From: a virus
Virus record (IMG/VR): IMGVR_UViG_3300043431_000053
Coordinates: 1 to 26,998 of that record
DNA: 26,998 nucleotides
Direction: 5' to 3' (one strand)
Shown here: positions 7,945 through 15,826 of the stretch, piece by piece
Position numbering within the stretch: position 1 is the stretch's first letter
How the letters are laid out: the number at the start of each line of letters is the position of its first letter
The notes under the pieces: model-generated
Database searches by the model: none
What the model saw: only the letters and a program-made list of their open reading frames with translations
What the model was told of the DNA's origin: nothing
Program-made: the position numbers and the translations under genes

Positions 7945-8712
7945 TTACACATGCCCCGCGTCGTAGCTGTTGGCGATCAAGTACCCCTCACCGGCAATGC
8001 TGACTGCGTAGGTGTTCGCGCTTGTCTTTGCCTGCAGTTGAATGTCCGTTTTCTCTGCAAACGGACGCGGCATGACTCGCTGCGCATGGTACGTGTTGGT
8101 GAACGGCGCTTGCTGCGTGAGCGTTACCACACCAGAGGGCGACGTCTGCACGTTGCGGTACTGAATCCAATCCGCTGAAGCCCCGTTTGCCGACGTGTAC
8201 GCATCAACACGACTCAGGAAGAACGTGTAGCCTGCCGGAACGGTGTAAATCGCCATTTGCGATCGCCCAATGCTGGGGTTGATCTGTGCATATGTCGTTG
8301 TGTTTGTCAGGTCTTTGAGCGTAATCGTGCCCGTAGGGACGCCCGCGCTCACGCTCATGCCGTTGATCCGCAAAAATGATTTCGTTGTCACCGCGACAGT
8401 AGTACCTGTCAAGGCCAGCGTTTCCGAAATCATGTTGTACCCAGAGTCCAGACCTTGAATCAAAATCGTGGTCCCAGACAAGTCTTGCCCGGTGTTTACA
8501 CTGCTGACCAAGTGCATTGTGGTCGCGGACGCAGGGTATGTGTATGCGCCCGCCACTTCCCAAATAGGGATGTTGGTCGTCGTCACAGACACCTGAAAAC
8601 CGTAGATGTTGACCGTGCTGTGCCCAAAAATCTGATTCCGTGCAACCTGCAAGTCAAAAGGCTCAAACCCACCCATGCGGGTGATTGAAGACACTACGCC
8701 GATATTTGCCAT
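7945..8712 (-). CDS. Virion structural protein, unknown role
   Basis: A 255-residue beta-rich protein starting MANIGVVSSITRMGGFEPFDLQVARNQI. I chose ATG 8712 over an in-frame TTG two codons upstream, because AAGGAG sits 8 bases before the ATG. The chain alternates strands rich in Thr, Ser and Val (IYGFQVSVTTTNIPIWEVAGAYTYPAS, YTVPAGYTFFLSRVDAYTSANG) and closes with IAGEGYLIANSYDAGHV. The VPAGYTFFLSRVDAY segment looks like a jelly-roll type virion surface protein. It is the first gene after an intrinsic terminator, so its dose relative to the capsid genes may differ. Possible head or neck decoration; no catalytic motif. Confidence 0.7.
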   Translation of the reverse strand: MANIGVVSSITRMGGFEPFDLQVARNQIFGHSTVNIYGFQVSVTTTNIPIWEVAGAYTYPASATTMHLVSSVNTGQDLSGTTILIQGLDSGYNMISETLALTGTTVAVTTKSFLRINGMSVSAGVPTGTITLKDLTNTTTYAQINPSIGRSQMAIYTVPAGYTFFLSRVDAYTSANGASADWIQYRNVQTSPSGVVTLTQQAPFTNTYHAQRVMPRPFAEKTDIQLQAKTSANTYAVSIAGEGYLIANSYDAGHV

Positions 8713-8726
8713 AACCAATCTCCTTT

Positions 8727-8747
8727 AAAACAGGGGCCGAAGCCCCC
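8727..8747 (-). terminator. Intrinsic terminator after the decoration-protein gene
   Basis: On the minus strand a stem GGGGC with a TTCG tetraloop and GCCCC (plus a flanking G-U pair) is followed by TGTTTT. It sits 9 bases past the stop codon of the 177-residue gene and just before the ribosome site of the next gene. Leftward transcription would be attenuated here. Confidence 0.65.
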
Positions 8748-8755
8748 GAGATCAA

Positions 8756-9289
8756 TTAAGCGTCAGCGAATGGGGTAGCGACAGTGCCGGAGGCCAGCAA
8801 CACGCCAGTGACCATGTACTTGTTGGCCGCCAACACAGAGACTGTGATGGTCGAACCAGCGATACCGCCAGTGGTGGAGCCGTCCAAGTTGATGACGTCG
8901 TTAGACGAAGCGGGGGCAAAACCTGCCAGTGCGCCAGAGCTGTCCGTGTCAACCATCAGCACGGAGCCGACAAACTTGTCAGTGCCGTCAGTCTTGATGG
9001 CCAAAGCAGTGGCAGCAGTCTCAACCACAAACGTGTAGGTCGTGCCCACGTTGTTCACGGTGTTGGGGTCTTGGCCGGGGCCGGAAGTCACAGGGTTTGG
9101 TGTGACGTTGATGGTTGGCAAGGTGATGACCAAAGTGGCATCGTTCGTGCGGATCGTCTTGCCAGCGTACGTGGCGACGTCCAGAGTCACGGTGTTGGTG
9201 CCGTTTGCCAAGTTGACAACGGTGGCGGGGCCTTGAGAGATGAAGCCAGCCAACGAGCGAACTGGGCCTTGGAAGGTAGTCTGAGCCAT
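8756..9289 (-). CDS. Probable head decoration/fibre protein
   Basis: A 177-residue Thr/Val/Gly-rich protein: MAQTTFQGPVRSLAGFISQG, then strand-like segments (VVNLANGTNTVTLDVATYAGKTIRTNDATLVITLPTINV, TTYTFVVETAATALAIKTDGTDKFVGSVLMVDTD). The opening 'FQGPVRSLxGF' and this beta pattern are common in phage proteins encoded right after the major capsid gene, where they decorate the shell. It is the only gene between two intrinsic terminators (9397-9421 upstream, 8727-8747 downstream), so it may have its own transcript and dose. Ribosome site GAGGAATC precedes the ATG. Role inferred from position and composition. Confidence 0.65.
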   Translation of the reverse strand: MAQTTFQGPVRSLAGFISQGPATVVNLANGTNTVTLDVATYAGKTIRTNDATLVITLPTINVTPNPVTSGPGQDPNTVNNVGTTYTFVVETAATALAIKTDGTDKFVGSVLMVDTDSSGALAGFAPASSNDVINLDGSTTGGIAGSTITVSVLAANKYMVTGVLLASGTVATPFADA

Positions 9290-9396
9290 GATGATTCCTC
9301 ACATGCGAGTTGAGGTGCATCTGTCTGCATGTCGTCGGCCCGGAGCCGTCAGATACACCGGAAAAGTCCGGGAGTGGGTGCAATATACACCAAAAG

Positions 9397-9421
9397 AAAA
9401 AGGGGCACAAGGCCCCTTTTT
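9397..9421 (-). terminator. Intrinsic terminator after the major capsid gene
   Basis: A 10-base perfect stem AAAAAGGGGC / GCCCCTTTTT with loop ACAAG. With a T run on both strands it can act in either direction, but the only gene reading into it is the capsid gene, whose stop lies 53 bases upstream. The rest of 9290-9473 shows no ORF. It holds a small hairpin CCGGA-AAAG-TCCGG near 9358-9371 and the ribosome site of the next gene. I found no convincing promoter there. Confidence 0.75.
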
Positions 9422-9473
9422 CAAAACCGCCGTCCTTCTTGGCTATGAGCCAAGCGACCACACGGAAAACCCA

Positions 9474-10403
9474 TCAGGAGCCCGAAGAGCCCCAGATACC
9501 CAATGGATCAGACCAGCCGAACGAATAACGCTCGCGGGCCTTGTAACGGACGTTGCCGGTGTCGAAGTCGCCGTCCATGGAAGTGGCCAGAGCGGTCCGC
9601 TCGAAGTGCTTCAAGCCGTTAGGCACGTCTGTGGTCAGGAACCAAGCGTTGCTGTCGGTCAAGAAGTTGTTGACGGTGTAGCCACCAGACACGGTGCCCA
9701 TCTGCTTCAACGCGTTGATGTCGTTGTCAGCAGTGCCAACACGCAACTCGGTGTCAAGCAGACGCTTGGCAACGAACATCAGTGCTGGAGGGATCACCAG
9801 TTTGACGGGCTTGGCAGCGATCAACAGACCGCGTTCGTCCACCCAAGCAGCGATCTGGATGGTGGCGTTTTCCAACGAAGTTTCGTTGAGGTCAACACCG
9901 GTGGTGGGGCTGTTGTAGTTAACGCCGCCGCCGACCAGAGGGTGGCCAACGCGAGTGCCGGAGCTGTTGTTGCCGAACAGAGACACGCCGTCGCCGCCGA
10001 GAGCGGAGCCAGCAAAGCCAGTGTTCAACACCGAGGCAGCTTTGACCTGCTTGGTGTAAGCCATACCACGGGCCAGAGCCTTGGTGTAGCGGGCAGACAG
10101 ACTGTCGTACAGGTTGTCTTCCACAGCTTCTTCAGTGATGGAGAAGCCCAGAGCGATGGTTTCGTGGGTGTAGCGAGCAGTGAAGGCTTCCTGCGCGTTG
10201 TCGTAAGCGATGGCGGAGCCTTCGTTCTTGACAGGAGCAGCGCCAAAACCGGCCAGCTTGGTTTCTTCCTCGAACGAACGCTCAGATTTCTCTGTTTCGT
10301 ACAGTTCTTTGTGTTGCTCGCCGTAACGTGCGTATTCCAGACCGAACAAAGCGTTCAGACCGGGGAGCAGCTCTTTGAGCAGTTGTGCGCGTGAAATTGC
10401 CAT
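9474..10403 (-). CDS. Major capsid protein
   Basis: A 309-residue capsid protein, presumably HK97 fold. The N-terminus MAISRAQLLKELLPGLNALFGLEYARYGEQHKELYETEKSERSFEEETKLAGFG matches the N-arm and E-loop lead-in of phage coat proteins. It is followed by AFTARYTHETIALGFSITEEAVEDNLYDSLSARYTKALARGMAYTKQ (spine helix region), LVIPPALMFVAKRLLDTELRVGTADNDIN and a closing RYKARERYSFGWSDPLGIWGSSGS. The GFSITEEAxEDNLY and YSFGWSDP strings are typical of the family. Scaffold gene upstream, decoration gene downstream, and a strong ribosome site (AAGGAG) support high expression. About 310 residues is at the short end, with no N-terminal scaffold domain, which fits the separate scaffold gene. Confidence 0.9.
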   Translation of the reverse strand: MAISRAQLLKELLPGLNALFGLEYARYGEQHKELYETEKSERSFEEETKLAGFGAAPVKNEGSAIAYDNAQEAFTARYTHETIALGFSITEEAVEDNLYDSLSARYTKALARGMAYTKQVKAASVLNTGFAGSALGGDGVSLFGNNSSGTRVGHPLVGGGVNYNSPTTGVDLNETSLENATIQIAAWVDERGLLIAAKPVKLVIPPALMFVAKRLLDTELRVGTADNDINALKQMGTVSGGYTVNNFLTDSNAWFLTTDVPNGLKHFERTALATSMDGDFDTGNVRYKARERYSFGWSDPLGIWGSSGS

Positions 10404-10416
10404 GGTGGTTTACTCC

Positions 10417-11040
10417 TTACAGGCCAACGGCGTTGGAATAGCTGTGGTAGCCGGGGTTGATCTTCACCAACAGATCGGTGTAGGCGTCGCCCACAGTCGA
10501 AGTGATGTTGTTCGCAAAGCCGATCACGCGGAAAGCCGCAGTGGTCTGCACAGCCGAAGCGCCTGCAACCACGGAAGCAGTGGAGTTACCAGTAGTTGTG
10601 CTACCAGTTGCCACAGCGCCAGTGCTGAAGAACACGTTCGAGCCCAGCACGGTCTGTGCGCAAGTGCCAGCGGACTGGACTTGGAACACGACATCGGGAT
10701 CGTCGATCACGGTCGCAGTGATCACGCCAGTCACACCTGTGGGGTAGTACTGAGACCAGATTTGCTGACCTTGGGCGTTCACGTACGAGCAGCCGGTGAA
10801 CACACCAACGATACCGGTGTTGGCAGTACCAACAGGGAAACCGTTTGTAGTCGCATCAGCGCCAGTGGCAGTAGCCACGGCCAGATAGCCAGAAGCGTTC
10901 ACGTACACGGGCGAACCGTTGTAAATGTTGGCAGCTGTACCAGCTGGGTCGATCAAGAAAGTGCGGGTGCTTCCGGCATAGGGAAGGCCGCCGATCTCGT
11001 TTACGGCACGCAGGCCGTAGGGAGAAGCAGTAGATGCCAT
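10417..11040 (-). CDS. Head-associated structural protein
   Basis: A 207-residue protein: ASPYGLRAVNEIGGLPYAGSTRTFLI, then a low-complexity beta-type chain with YNGSPVYVNASGYLAVATATG and a C-terminus ITSTVGDAYTDLLVKINPGYHSYSN. 'SPYGLRAVNxIGGxPYAGSTR' is a pattern I know from phage structural genes beside the capsid gene, with no proven function. It probably decorates or stabilises the head. Good ribosome site (AAGGAG) 9 bases before the ATG; 13 bases separate its stop from the capsid start. Confidence 0.75.
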   Translation of the reverse strand: MASTASPYGLRAVNEIGGLPYAGSTRTFLIDPAGTAANIYNGSPVYVNASGYLAVATATGADATTNGFPVGTANTGIVGVFTGCSYVNAQGQQIWSQYYPTGVTGVITATVIDDPDVVFQVQSAGTCAQTVLGSNVFFSTGAVATGSTTTGNSTASVVAGASAVQTTAAFRVIGFANNITSTVGDAYTDLLVKINPGYHSYSNAVGL

Positions 11041-11054
11041 TTAAGGACTCCTTG

Positions 11055-11513
11055 TTACTTTGAACCAGAACCAAAACCACCGCCACGGCTTGTCGTCGAC
11101 TTGCGATCAGCGAAAAGCGGCATGCGTGGGTCATTGTTTCGCATGAAACTGTTATCAACAGATTCCATCTGGGCCTGAGCTTGTTTGGCGTAATACTCGT
11201 CACGGGCTTGGGCGCGTTCGCGTGGCATCTTGCAGAGCATGAGGCCGCCGATCTCGACGTTGCCAGTTTTCGCATTACCTTCCAGCATCAGTTCCGGATG
11301 GTCCACCGCTTTAACCGGTTCCCAACCTTCACGCATCTTGGTAGACACGTTCGTGTTTTGGGCTTCACCAAGTACGTGCGTCGCAATCCAGCGATACACC
11401 ATACCGGGCTCAGGGGTAGGGTCTGGCAGTGAACTCGGTGGCGCATACACGTACCGAGTAGATTTTTCGCGTGACACGAGTTCACGGGGTGTCCGGGTTG
11501 TTGTTTCAGCCAT
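11055..11513 (-). CDS. Capsid-region protein, unknown role
   Basis: A 152-residue protein (MAETTTRTPRELVSREKSTRYVYAPPSSLPDP...). It contains GMVYRWIATHVLGEAQNTNVSTKMREGWEPVKAVDHPEL and GGLMLCKMPRERAQARDEYYAKQAQAQMESVDNSFMR, and ends in a Gly/Ser-rich tail. This 'YRWIATHVLGE...NVSTKMREGWEPV' block occurs between scaffold and capsid genes in several phages and is uncharacterised. Its start overlaps the scaffold stop by 8 bases, suggesting coupled expression and an assembly role. No enzyme motif seen. Confidence 0.7.
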   Translation of the reverse strand: MAETTTRTPRELVSREKSTRYVYAPPSSLPDPTPEPGMVYRWIATHVLGEAQNTNVSTKMREGWEPVKAVDHPELMLEGNAKTGNVEIGGLMLCKMPRERAQARDEYYAKQAQAQMESVDNSFMRNNDPRMPLFADRKSTTSRGGGFGSGSK

Positions 11514-12456
11514 TTGATTTCTCCAATTTTGCTACTTCAGCAGCGTATTGCTGCGGGGTTAAACCGTACTTCTTTGCCAACGCAACTTGCGTAGGTGTCA
11601 GTTGTACTTTTCGTGCGCCCGTTGAACGAGTCGCGGGGGCAACAACCGAGGTAGGTCGTTTGGAGCCATCGCCGGAACGTGGCTTGTCTTCGTCCTTACC
11701 GAAAACTTCGGGGAACGTCGACTTCATGCGAGCATCAATGCGCTCGAAGTAATCGTCAGAGCGGGGGTCAACCCCGGAATTGACTAGTTTTTGGTGCAGC
11801 CCTAGTGCAAAGCTGGTGACTTCCTCGTACCCCGGAGAACCGAACCACTGGTTTTTTGCCTGCCAGCGGACAGTTTTATCGTCCAGTTCTTGACGCGGTA
11901 CTTGCGTTTGTTGAGTTTGTACCTCAGTTTCTTCCACCTGTAAAGGGGTTGGCTTGAAATTTTTTGCAGCCTGTACCTTCATCTTGGCATCCATCAGGGC
12001 ATCTTGTGCCGCAATGACGCCATCGGTGTCAAACGCTTCGGTCGCTTCCTTGAGTTGGCGCTTGGCCTTCTCAACCTCGGTCTCCGCCAACGACAGCTGG
12101 GAAGCCGCGTAGTGTTCGGTGCCCGTGTTGACGTATTGCTTGAGGCGGTTGTTCTCGGCCACCATGTGCTGGGCAAGGCGTTCAAGCTCCTGCTTCTCGC
12201 GCATGAGGGTCTCTTTGGCCCGGCGCTCGTCGTGACGGGCATGCGTCAGCTCTTTGATGCGCTTTTTCACGCCATCAGAGTAGCTCTCGATCTCGTCATC
12301 GGTGGGGTCGGCAACTTCCCGGTCCAACGGCTTGCGGCCGCGGTCTTTTTCCGGGGTGTCATCGACGATCTCAATCTCGACATCATCGTCGGTTGAGACT
12401 TCTAGCTCGACGTTTTTCTCGTCGTCTATTTCGTCTGGGAATTTGAACTCACTCAT
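11506..12456 (-). CDS. Scaffolding protein
   Basis: A 316-residue protein with classic scaffold features. It has a very acidic N-terminus (residues 1-60, many Asp/Glu), then a long coiled coil of about 120 residues (ELTHARHDERRAKETLMREKQELERLAQHMVAENNRLKQYVNT... to AKRQLKEATEA). A Gln/Thr-rich linker follows, and a C-terminal helix-turn-helix-like end (LTPTQVALAKKYGLTPQQYAAEVAKLEK) is probably the capsid-binding hook. It lies between the co-chaperonin and capsid genes, as expected. It should direct procapsid assembly and then leave; no protease gene is visible nearby, so exit without cleavage is possible. Confidence 0.8.
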   Translation of the reverse strand: MSEFKFPDEIDDEKNVELEVSTDDDVEIEIVDDTPEKDRGRKPLDREVADPTDDEIESYSDGVKKRIKELTHARHDERRAKETLMREKQELERLAQHMVAENNRLKQYVNTGTEHYAASQLSLAETEVEKAKRQLKEATEAFDTDGVIAAQDALMDAKMKVQAAKNFKPTPLQVEETEVQTQQTQVPRQELDDKTVRWQAKNQWFGSPGYEEVTSFALGLHQKLVNSGVDPRSDDYFERIDARMKSTFPEVFGKDEDKPRSGDGSKRPTSVVAPATRSTGARKVQLTPTQVALAKKYGLTPQQYAAEVAKLEKSNG

Positions 12457-12465
12457 TTCTGCTCC

Positions 12466-12900
12466 TTATGCACGGGTCAATCCGCGTGGGTCTTGCACAA
12501 CACACTCCACCTGATCGTCGTTCAGGATGCGGAACTCTTTTCCGAAAATCTTGAAACGAGTACCGGTGTAGGTACGCACGAGCACAAAATCACCTTCCTT
12601 GCACCATGCACCCGATGGGAACTTGGCGGTGTCTTTGTACGCGTCTGGTCCGACCCGAAGCACAAACAACACCGTGGTGGCGTGTTCCTCTGCTTTCATG
12701 GTCGCAGCATCTCGAACAAGGTCGAGGCTCGTACCGGCGATCTTTTCATCGACCTCGGGTACGACGCACAGCAGCTTGTACCCGGTGGGGGTAGGAAGCG
12801 CCGATGCTTTGGTTTCGTCGTCAGCCTCGGCCTCGGGGGACTCGATTGGCTGGATGTGCTTTGGCAGGCTGATGCCCGGAGGCAGAATGATTTCACTCAT
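12466..12900 (-). CDS. GroES-like co-chaperonin
   Basis: A 144-residue protein. Residues about 38-136 follow the GroES beta-barrel plan: PTGYKLLCVVPEVDEKIAGT, a variable stretch (60-75) where the mobile loop should be, VLFVLRVGPDAYKD, GAWCKEGDFVLVRTYTGTRFKIFGKEFRILNDDQVECVV. The GD-x-VLV--Y-GT--KI-GKE--IL-DDQV pattern is that of GroES. Residues 1-37 are an extra acidic, Pro-rich extension and a short DPRGLTRA tail is added. Phage co-chaperonins (T4 gp31 and others) cap host GroEL to fold the coat protein; the position just upstream of scaffold and capsid genes fits that. It is longer than the usual 95-100 residues. Moderate to high confidence by motif reading. Confidence 0.75.
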   Translation of the reverse strand: MSEIILPPGISLPKHIQPIESPEAEADDETKASALPTPTGYKLLCVVPEVDEKIAGTSLDLVRDAATMKAEEHATTVLFVLRVGPDAYKDTAKFPSGAWCKEGDFVLVRTYTGTRFKIFGKEFRILNDDQVECVVQDPRGLTRA

Positions 12901-13087
12901 CTGATTGCTCTACTTTCTCTACAAGGTCGAGGAGGTGACGCTCTGCAACCGCCAGACCTTGAATTAGGCCGCAGAGTTTTTGATAATCGTCGAAGGAGCG
13001 ACATGCCCCACCCGCCATGTCGTCGGCGTAGTTGTTCATGTCGGTGCGTAATTTCTCGCGCAATACGCGTGCGAAGTCGGCAATCAT
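12893..13087 (-). CDS. 64-residue protein, unknown
   Basis: A small helical protein (MIADFARVLREKLRTDMNNYADDMAGGACRSFDDYQKLCGLIQGLAVAERHLLDLVEKVEQ). Its start overlaps the portal stop (ATGA) and its end overlaps the co-chaperonin start by 8 bases, so it is a genuine, translationally coupled gene. The pattern 'SFDDYQKLCGLIQGLAxAER.L.DL' is familiar from small genes next to phage portals; function unknown. Confidence 0.7.
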   Translation of the reverse strand: MIADFARVLREKLRTDMNNYADDMAGGACRSFDDYQKLCGLIQGLAVAERHLLDLVEKVEQSDE

Positions 13088-15579
13088 TTGTTGGTATTAC
13101 CTCGTGGTTTCTGTGCCATGGCACGGGCTTGGGCAGCTTCTTGCTGCTTGCTCTTTGCGATGTCGATGCCCATACGGACACCTTCTCGCTCTTGGTCAGC
13201 TTGCATCTTCTTCTCCGCTTGCTGAGCCTGCTGGCCAGCCTTGAAGCCGTCCAACTCCATCTTGCCTTCCAGCGCTTGCTTCTTCAGCTCCAGCTCGTCG
13301 GCCTTTGTCGATGCGTCGATCTGCAGTTTTTTCTCTTTCAGAGCCAGCTCGCCTTCCTTGATCTTCAGCTCTTGCTGCTGCATCTGCACCACAGGGTCTT
13401 GCTGTTGCTGCTGGGCTTGTTTCTGAGCCTGCTGTGCTTGGTTCTGCTGGAGCACCTGCTGCGCGGCTTGGGCCATCATGCCCGACAAGGCAATCTCGAT
13501 CTGCGGAGGCAGCTGTTCGCCCTCTGGAGGCAGCGGCATACCTAGCTGCTGCTCGATCTTCTGGCGATAGCCAAAGCCAACGTGCTCTGCAATGTGGGCC
13601 ATCATGGCCGCCTGAATCTGCGGGGCCCGTGGGTTTTGACCGACCAACTGCATGATGATCGGGTCCTGCATGGCCGACATGTGCACCTGAATGTGGGCTT
13701 GATGGTCTTGATACTGGAACGCCTTGAGCGGCTTGCCCTTGAGTGCGTTCTGGTTCTCAGACACGGGGTCGACAGGCTTTTGATCTTCTTCCAGCGGCAC
13801 TAGCTTGTCCGCATTCTTGATGCCCAGCACCTCTAACATGCCGCGGTGCAGTTTGGGCAGGTCGTAAATGTCCGGGGCCGACTGGGCCAACTGGATCACC
13901 GCTTGGTACTGAACCACGCGCTGGGAGAGGGTTGCAGCGTTGGGGTCGCTCACCGGCAGGATGTCAACGTGGCGGTAGTCGCCTTTCTTGGCCCGTGGGC
14001 CTTCCTCGCCGTCCGGCTCGTAGGTGTACTCGTCGTCTGTGTAGTCGCGGATGATGGCGGCCAGCAACTGGAGTTCTTGCTTCAGTGTGAAGTGCACCCG
14101 GGCCTGAACGGCCGTCATGACTTTCAACTGACGCTCAAGCAGTGCAAGGGTCGAGCCCACAGGTGCGTTGGCACCCATGTCGCTGATCTTCATGTCGGCC
14201 GTGGCGGCAAACCGGCGGCCTTCTTCCACGATCGTGTTCAGCAAGCTGTACAGGGTCTGGCTTGGGTCTTTGTAAGGCAGCGGTAAGATATTGTCGCGGA
14301 TGGCACCGGAGCCAACGTCCACATCGCGCCACTCGCCCGGGGCGATCGGGGTGTCATCGCCCTTGATCCGCAAACCACGGGACTTCAAACCTCCGGGCAG
14401 GTTGCTCAGGGTACCTGCGTCGATCAACTGGCGCATGAGGGACGTTGCGGAGTTGGCGAAGCCACCGATCAGGTGGAACAGGCCAAAGCCGTAGGCACCG
14501 AAGCCGGGGATGTACTGGTAGTGCACGAAGTGCTGACGCTTCAAATGCAGGTCGTCGTCCTCGTTCCAGTTGCGGCGGATGGACAAGACGGTGTTGGTAC
14601 CGCGGATGAACGTCACCACGTACGGCAACGCAATCTTTGTTGGCTCGCCATCGTCGTCGACGTGGCACAGCGGATCGCCCTTGATCACCAGCTTGACGTG
14701 GCTCTCGCGCAGGGTGAAGCGCTCGTCGTTCAGATCAGCGAAGCCGGTCTCTTTGTCCTTGGCCTTGTTGATCTCGTCGATCGCTTTGTCGGGAGAGCCG
14801 ATGTCCACGTCGCGGTAAAAGCCTGCCTGCTGCAACTCAAGAATCTCGTTCTCGGTCTTGCGCATGACGTGCGTGACGCGGTAGCAGCTCTGGATGTCCG
14901 AGGTGCCGTATGGCAGCAGCATGTCTTCGGCCGGGATAAATATCGACGTCTGACGGCCGATGCTCGGGTCAAAGTACACCTTCTTGAACGCCGAACCTGT
15001 GGCCGGGAGGCTCCACAGCATGCGCTCGTGCTCTGGGCGGAACTCCTGCATGACCTCAGTCAGCTGGAAATTCATGTCGTCCTGCACCCGAACAGCCGCT
15101 TCCTTCTTCTCAGGGGTCTCTTTGCCCATGATTTTGGTACGTACTGGGCCCTGTGCAGGGAAAGTTTCCGTGATAGTTTCCGACTGGAACCGTACCACAG
15201 CCTCGGTAATCATCGGGTGGAACACGCCGGACGCGCCGTCCCAAGGCTCTGTGCGCTCCTCAATCTGCAGGCCCAGCAGCTTCAGGCCAGTGACATAGGC
15301 TTTTTCCCACTCTTTGCGTGAGTTCTGGTCGTTGTCGATGTCGCTGCTCAGCTCGCTGACCATGGACGAGATTTCGCTCTCGGACAGGTACTCGGCCAAG
15401 TTGGCGTCAAAGTCCTCAATGCTGGGCTCGCCCTTCTTGATGTCCAGCTCAACATCCCCCATGTCGATGTGCACAGCTTCTGGGTCGATGATCTCAATCT
15501 CGATCGGTTCCTCTTCTTGGCCAAGGGCGTCAATGCCCATGGGTTGCTGGAAGAGTGCTTTGTCAATGTTCGTGCTCAT
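13084..15579 (-). CDS. Portal protein
   Basis: An 831-residue portal. The ATG at 15579 is chosen because it overlaps the stop of the upstream gene as ATGA; an in-frame extension to 15648 would be inside that gene. Acidic N-terminus, then EWEKAYVTGLKLLGLQIEERTEPWDGASGVFHPMITEAVVRFQSETITETFPAQGPVRTKIMG. This is a hallmark stretch of large podovirus-type portals. Later come FKKVYFDPSIGRQTSIFIPAEDMLLPYGTSDIQSCYRVTHVMRKT and GFGLFHLIGGFANSATSLMRQLIDAGTLSNLPGGLKSRG. The last 140 residues are a Gln/Lys/Glu-rich coiled coil that probably forms the inner barrel or crown. It makes the 12-subunit DNA entry ring that docks the terminase. Confidence 0.92.
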   Translation of the reverse strand: MSTNIDKALFQQPMGIDALGQEEEPIEIEIIDPEAVHIDMGDVELDIKKGEPSIEDFDANLAEYLSESEISSMVSELSSDIDNDQNSRKEWEKAYVTGLKLLGLQIEERTEPWDGASGVFHPMITEAVVRFQSETITETFPAQGPVRTKIMGKETPEKKEAAVRVQDDMNFQLTEVMQEFRPEHERMLWSLPATGSAFKKVYFDPSIGRQTSIFIPAEDMLLPYGTSDIQSCYRVTHVMRKTENEILELQQAGFYRDVDIGSPDKAIDEINKAKDKETGFADLNDERFTLRESHVKLVIKGDPLCHVDDDGEPTKIALPYVVTFIRGTNTVLSIRRNWNEDDDLHLKRQHFVHYQYIPGFGAYGFGLFHLIGGFANSATSLMRQLIDAGTLSNLPGGLKSRGLRIKGDDTPIAPGEWRDVDVGSGAIRDNILPLPYKDPSQTLYSLLNTIVEEGRRFAATADMKISDMGANAPVGSTLALLERQLKVMTAVQARVHFTLKQELQLLAAIIRDYTDDEYTYEPDGEEGPRAKKGDYRHVDILPVSDPNAATLSQRVVQYQAVIQLAQSAPDIYDLPKLHRGMLEVLGIKNADKLVPLEEDQKPVDPVSENQNALKGKPLKAFQYQDHQAHIQVHMSAMQDPIIMQLVGQNPRAPQIQAAMMAHIAEHVGFGYRQKIEQQLGMPLPPEGEQLPPQIEIALSGMMAQAAQQVLQQNQAQQAQKQAQQQQQDPVVQMQQQELKIKEGELALKEKKLQIDASTKADELELKKQALEGKMELDGFKAGQQAQQAEKKMQADQEREGVRMGIDIAKSKQQEAAQARAMAQKPRGNTNK

Positions 15580-15815
15580 TTTGCGGATTCCTGTGTTTCT
15601 ATGCGTTGCATGCGGAGTTCGTCCGCTGCAATCCACGCGACGTTCCAAGCGGTTGTTTTCCAGTGTTCTGGTTTTGGGGCTGCCTGCTTTGGGTGCAGGA
15701 ACAGTTGCATATTGTCGAACATGCTGCTGTACACCGTGTTGAAAAGCTTACGCTCAGGCTCTTTCCATTTACGCCACTGCCCCACAGGAACCTTGTACTC
15801 GTTTTTAACTTGCAT
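15576..15815 (-). CDS. 79-residue protein between terminase and portal, unknown
   Basis: A 79-residue protein starting MQVKNEYKVPVGQWRKWKE and containing FNTVYSSMFDNMQLFLHP and PEHWKTTAWNVAWIAADEL. I start at ATG 15815; a TTG at 15830 overlapping the terminase stop would add five residues but lacks a better ribosome site. Small proteins with this 'KVP...WRKW...FNxVYxxM..N..LFLHP....P..WKTTAWNxAWIAAD' layout recur between terminase and portal genes of environmental phages; function unknown. A packaging or head-assembly helper is plausible. Confidence 0.7.
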   Translation of the reverse strand: MQVKNEYKVPVGQWRKWKEPERKLFNTVYSSMFDNMQLFLHPKQAAPKPEHWKTTAWNVAWIAADELRMQRIETQESAK

Positions 15816-15826
15816 GTCAGCTTTCG

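Noticed and set aside
9288-10394. 368-residue plus-strand ORF opposite the major capsid gene
   Set aside because: Exact antisense of the capsid gene; no ribosome site, and its composition is explained by codon bias of the real gene.
12493-13545. 350-residue plus-strand ORF with Leu-rich 'membrane-like' stretches
   Set aside because: Antisense of the co-chaperonin gene and of the portal's Gln/Lys-rich coiled coil; the Leu runs are reverse-complemented CAG/AAG codons.
14473-15321. 282-residue plus-strand ORF
   Set aside because: Antisense to the portal gene without a start signal.
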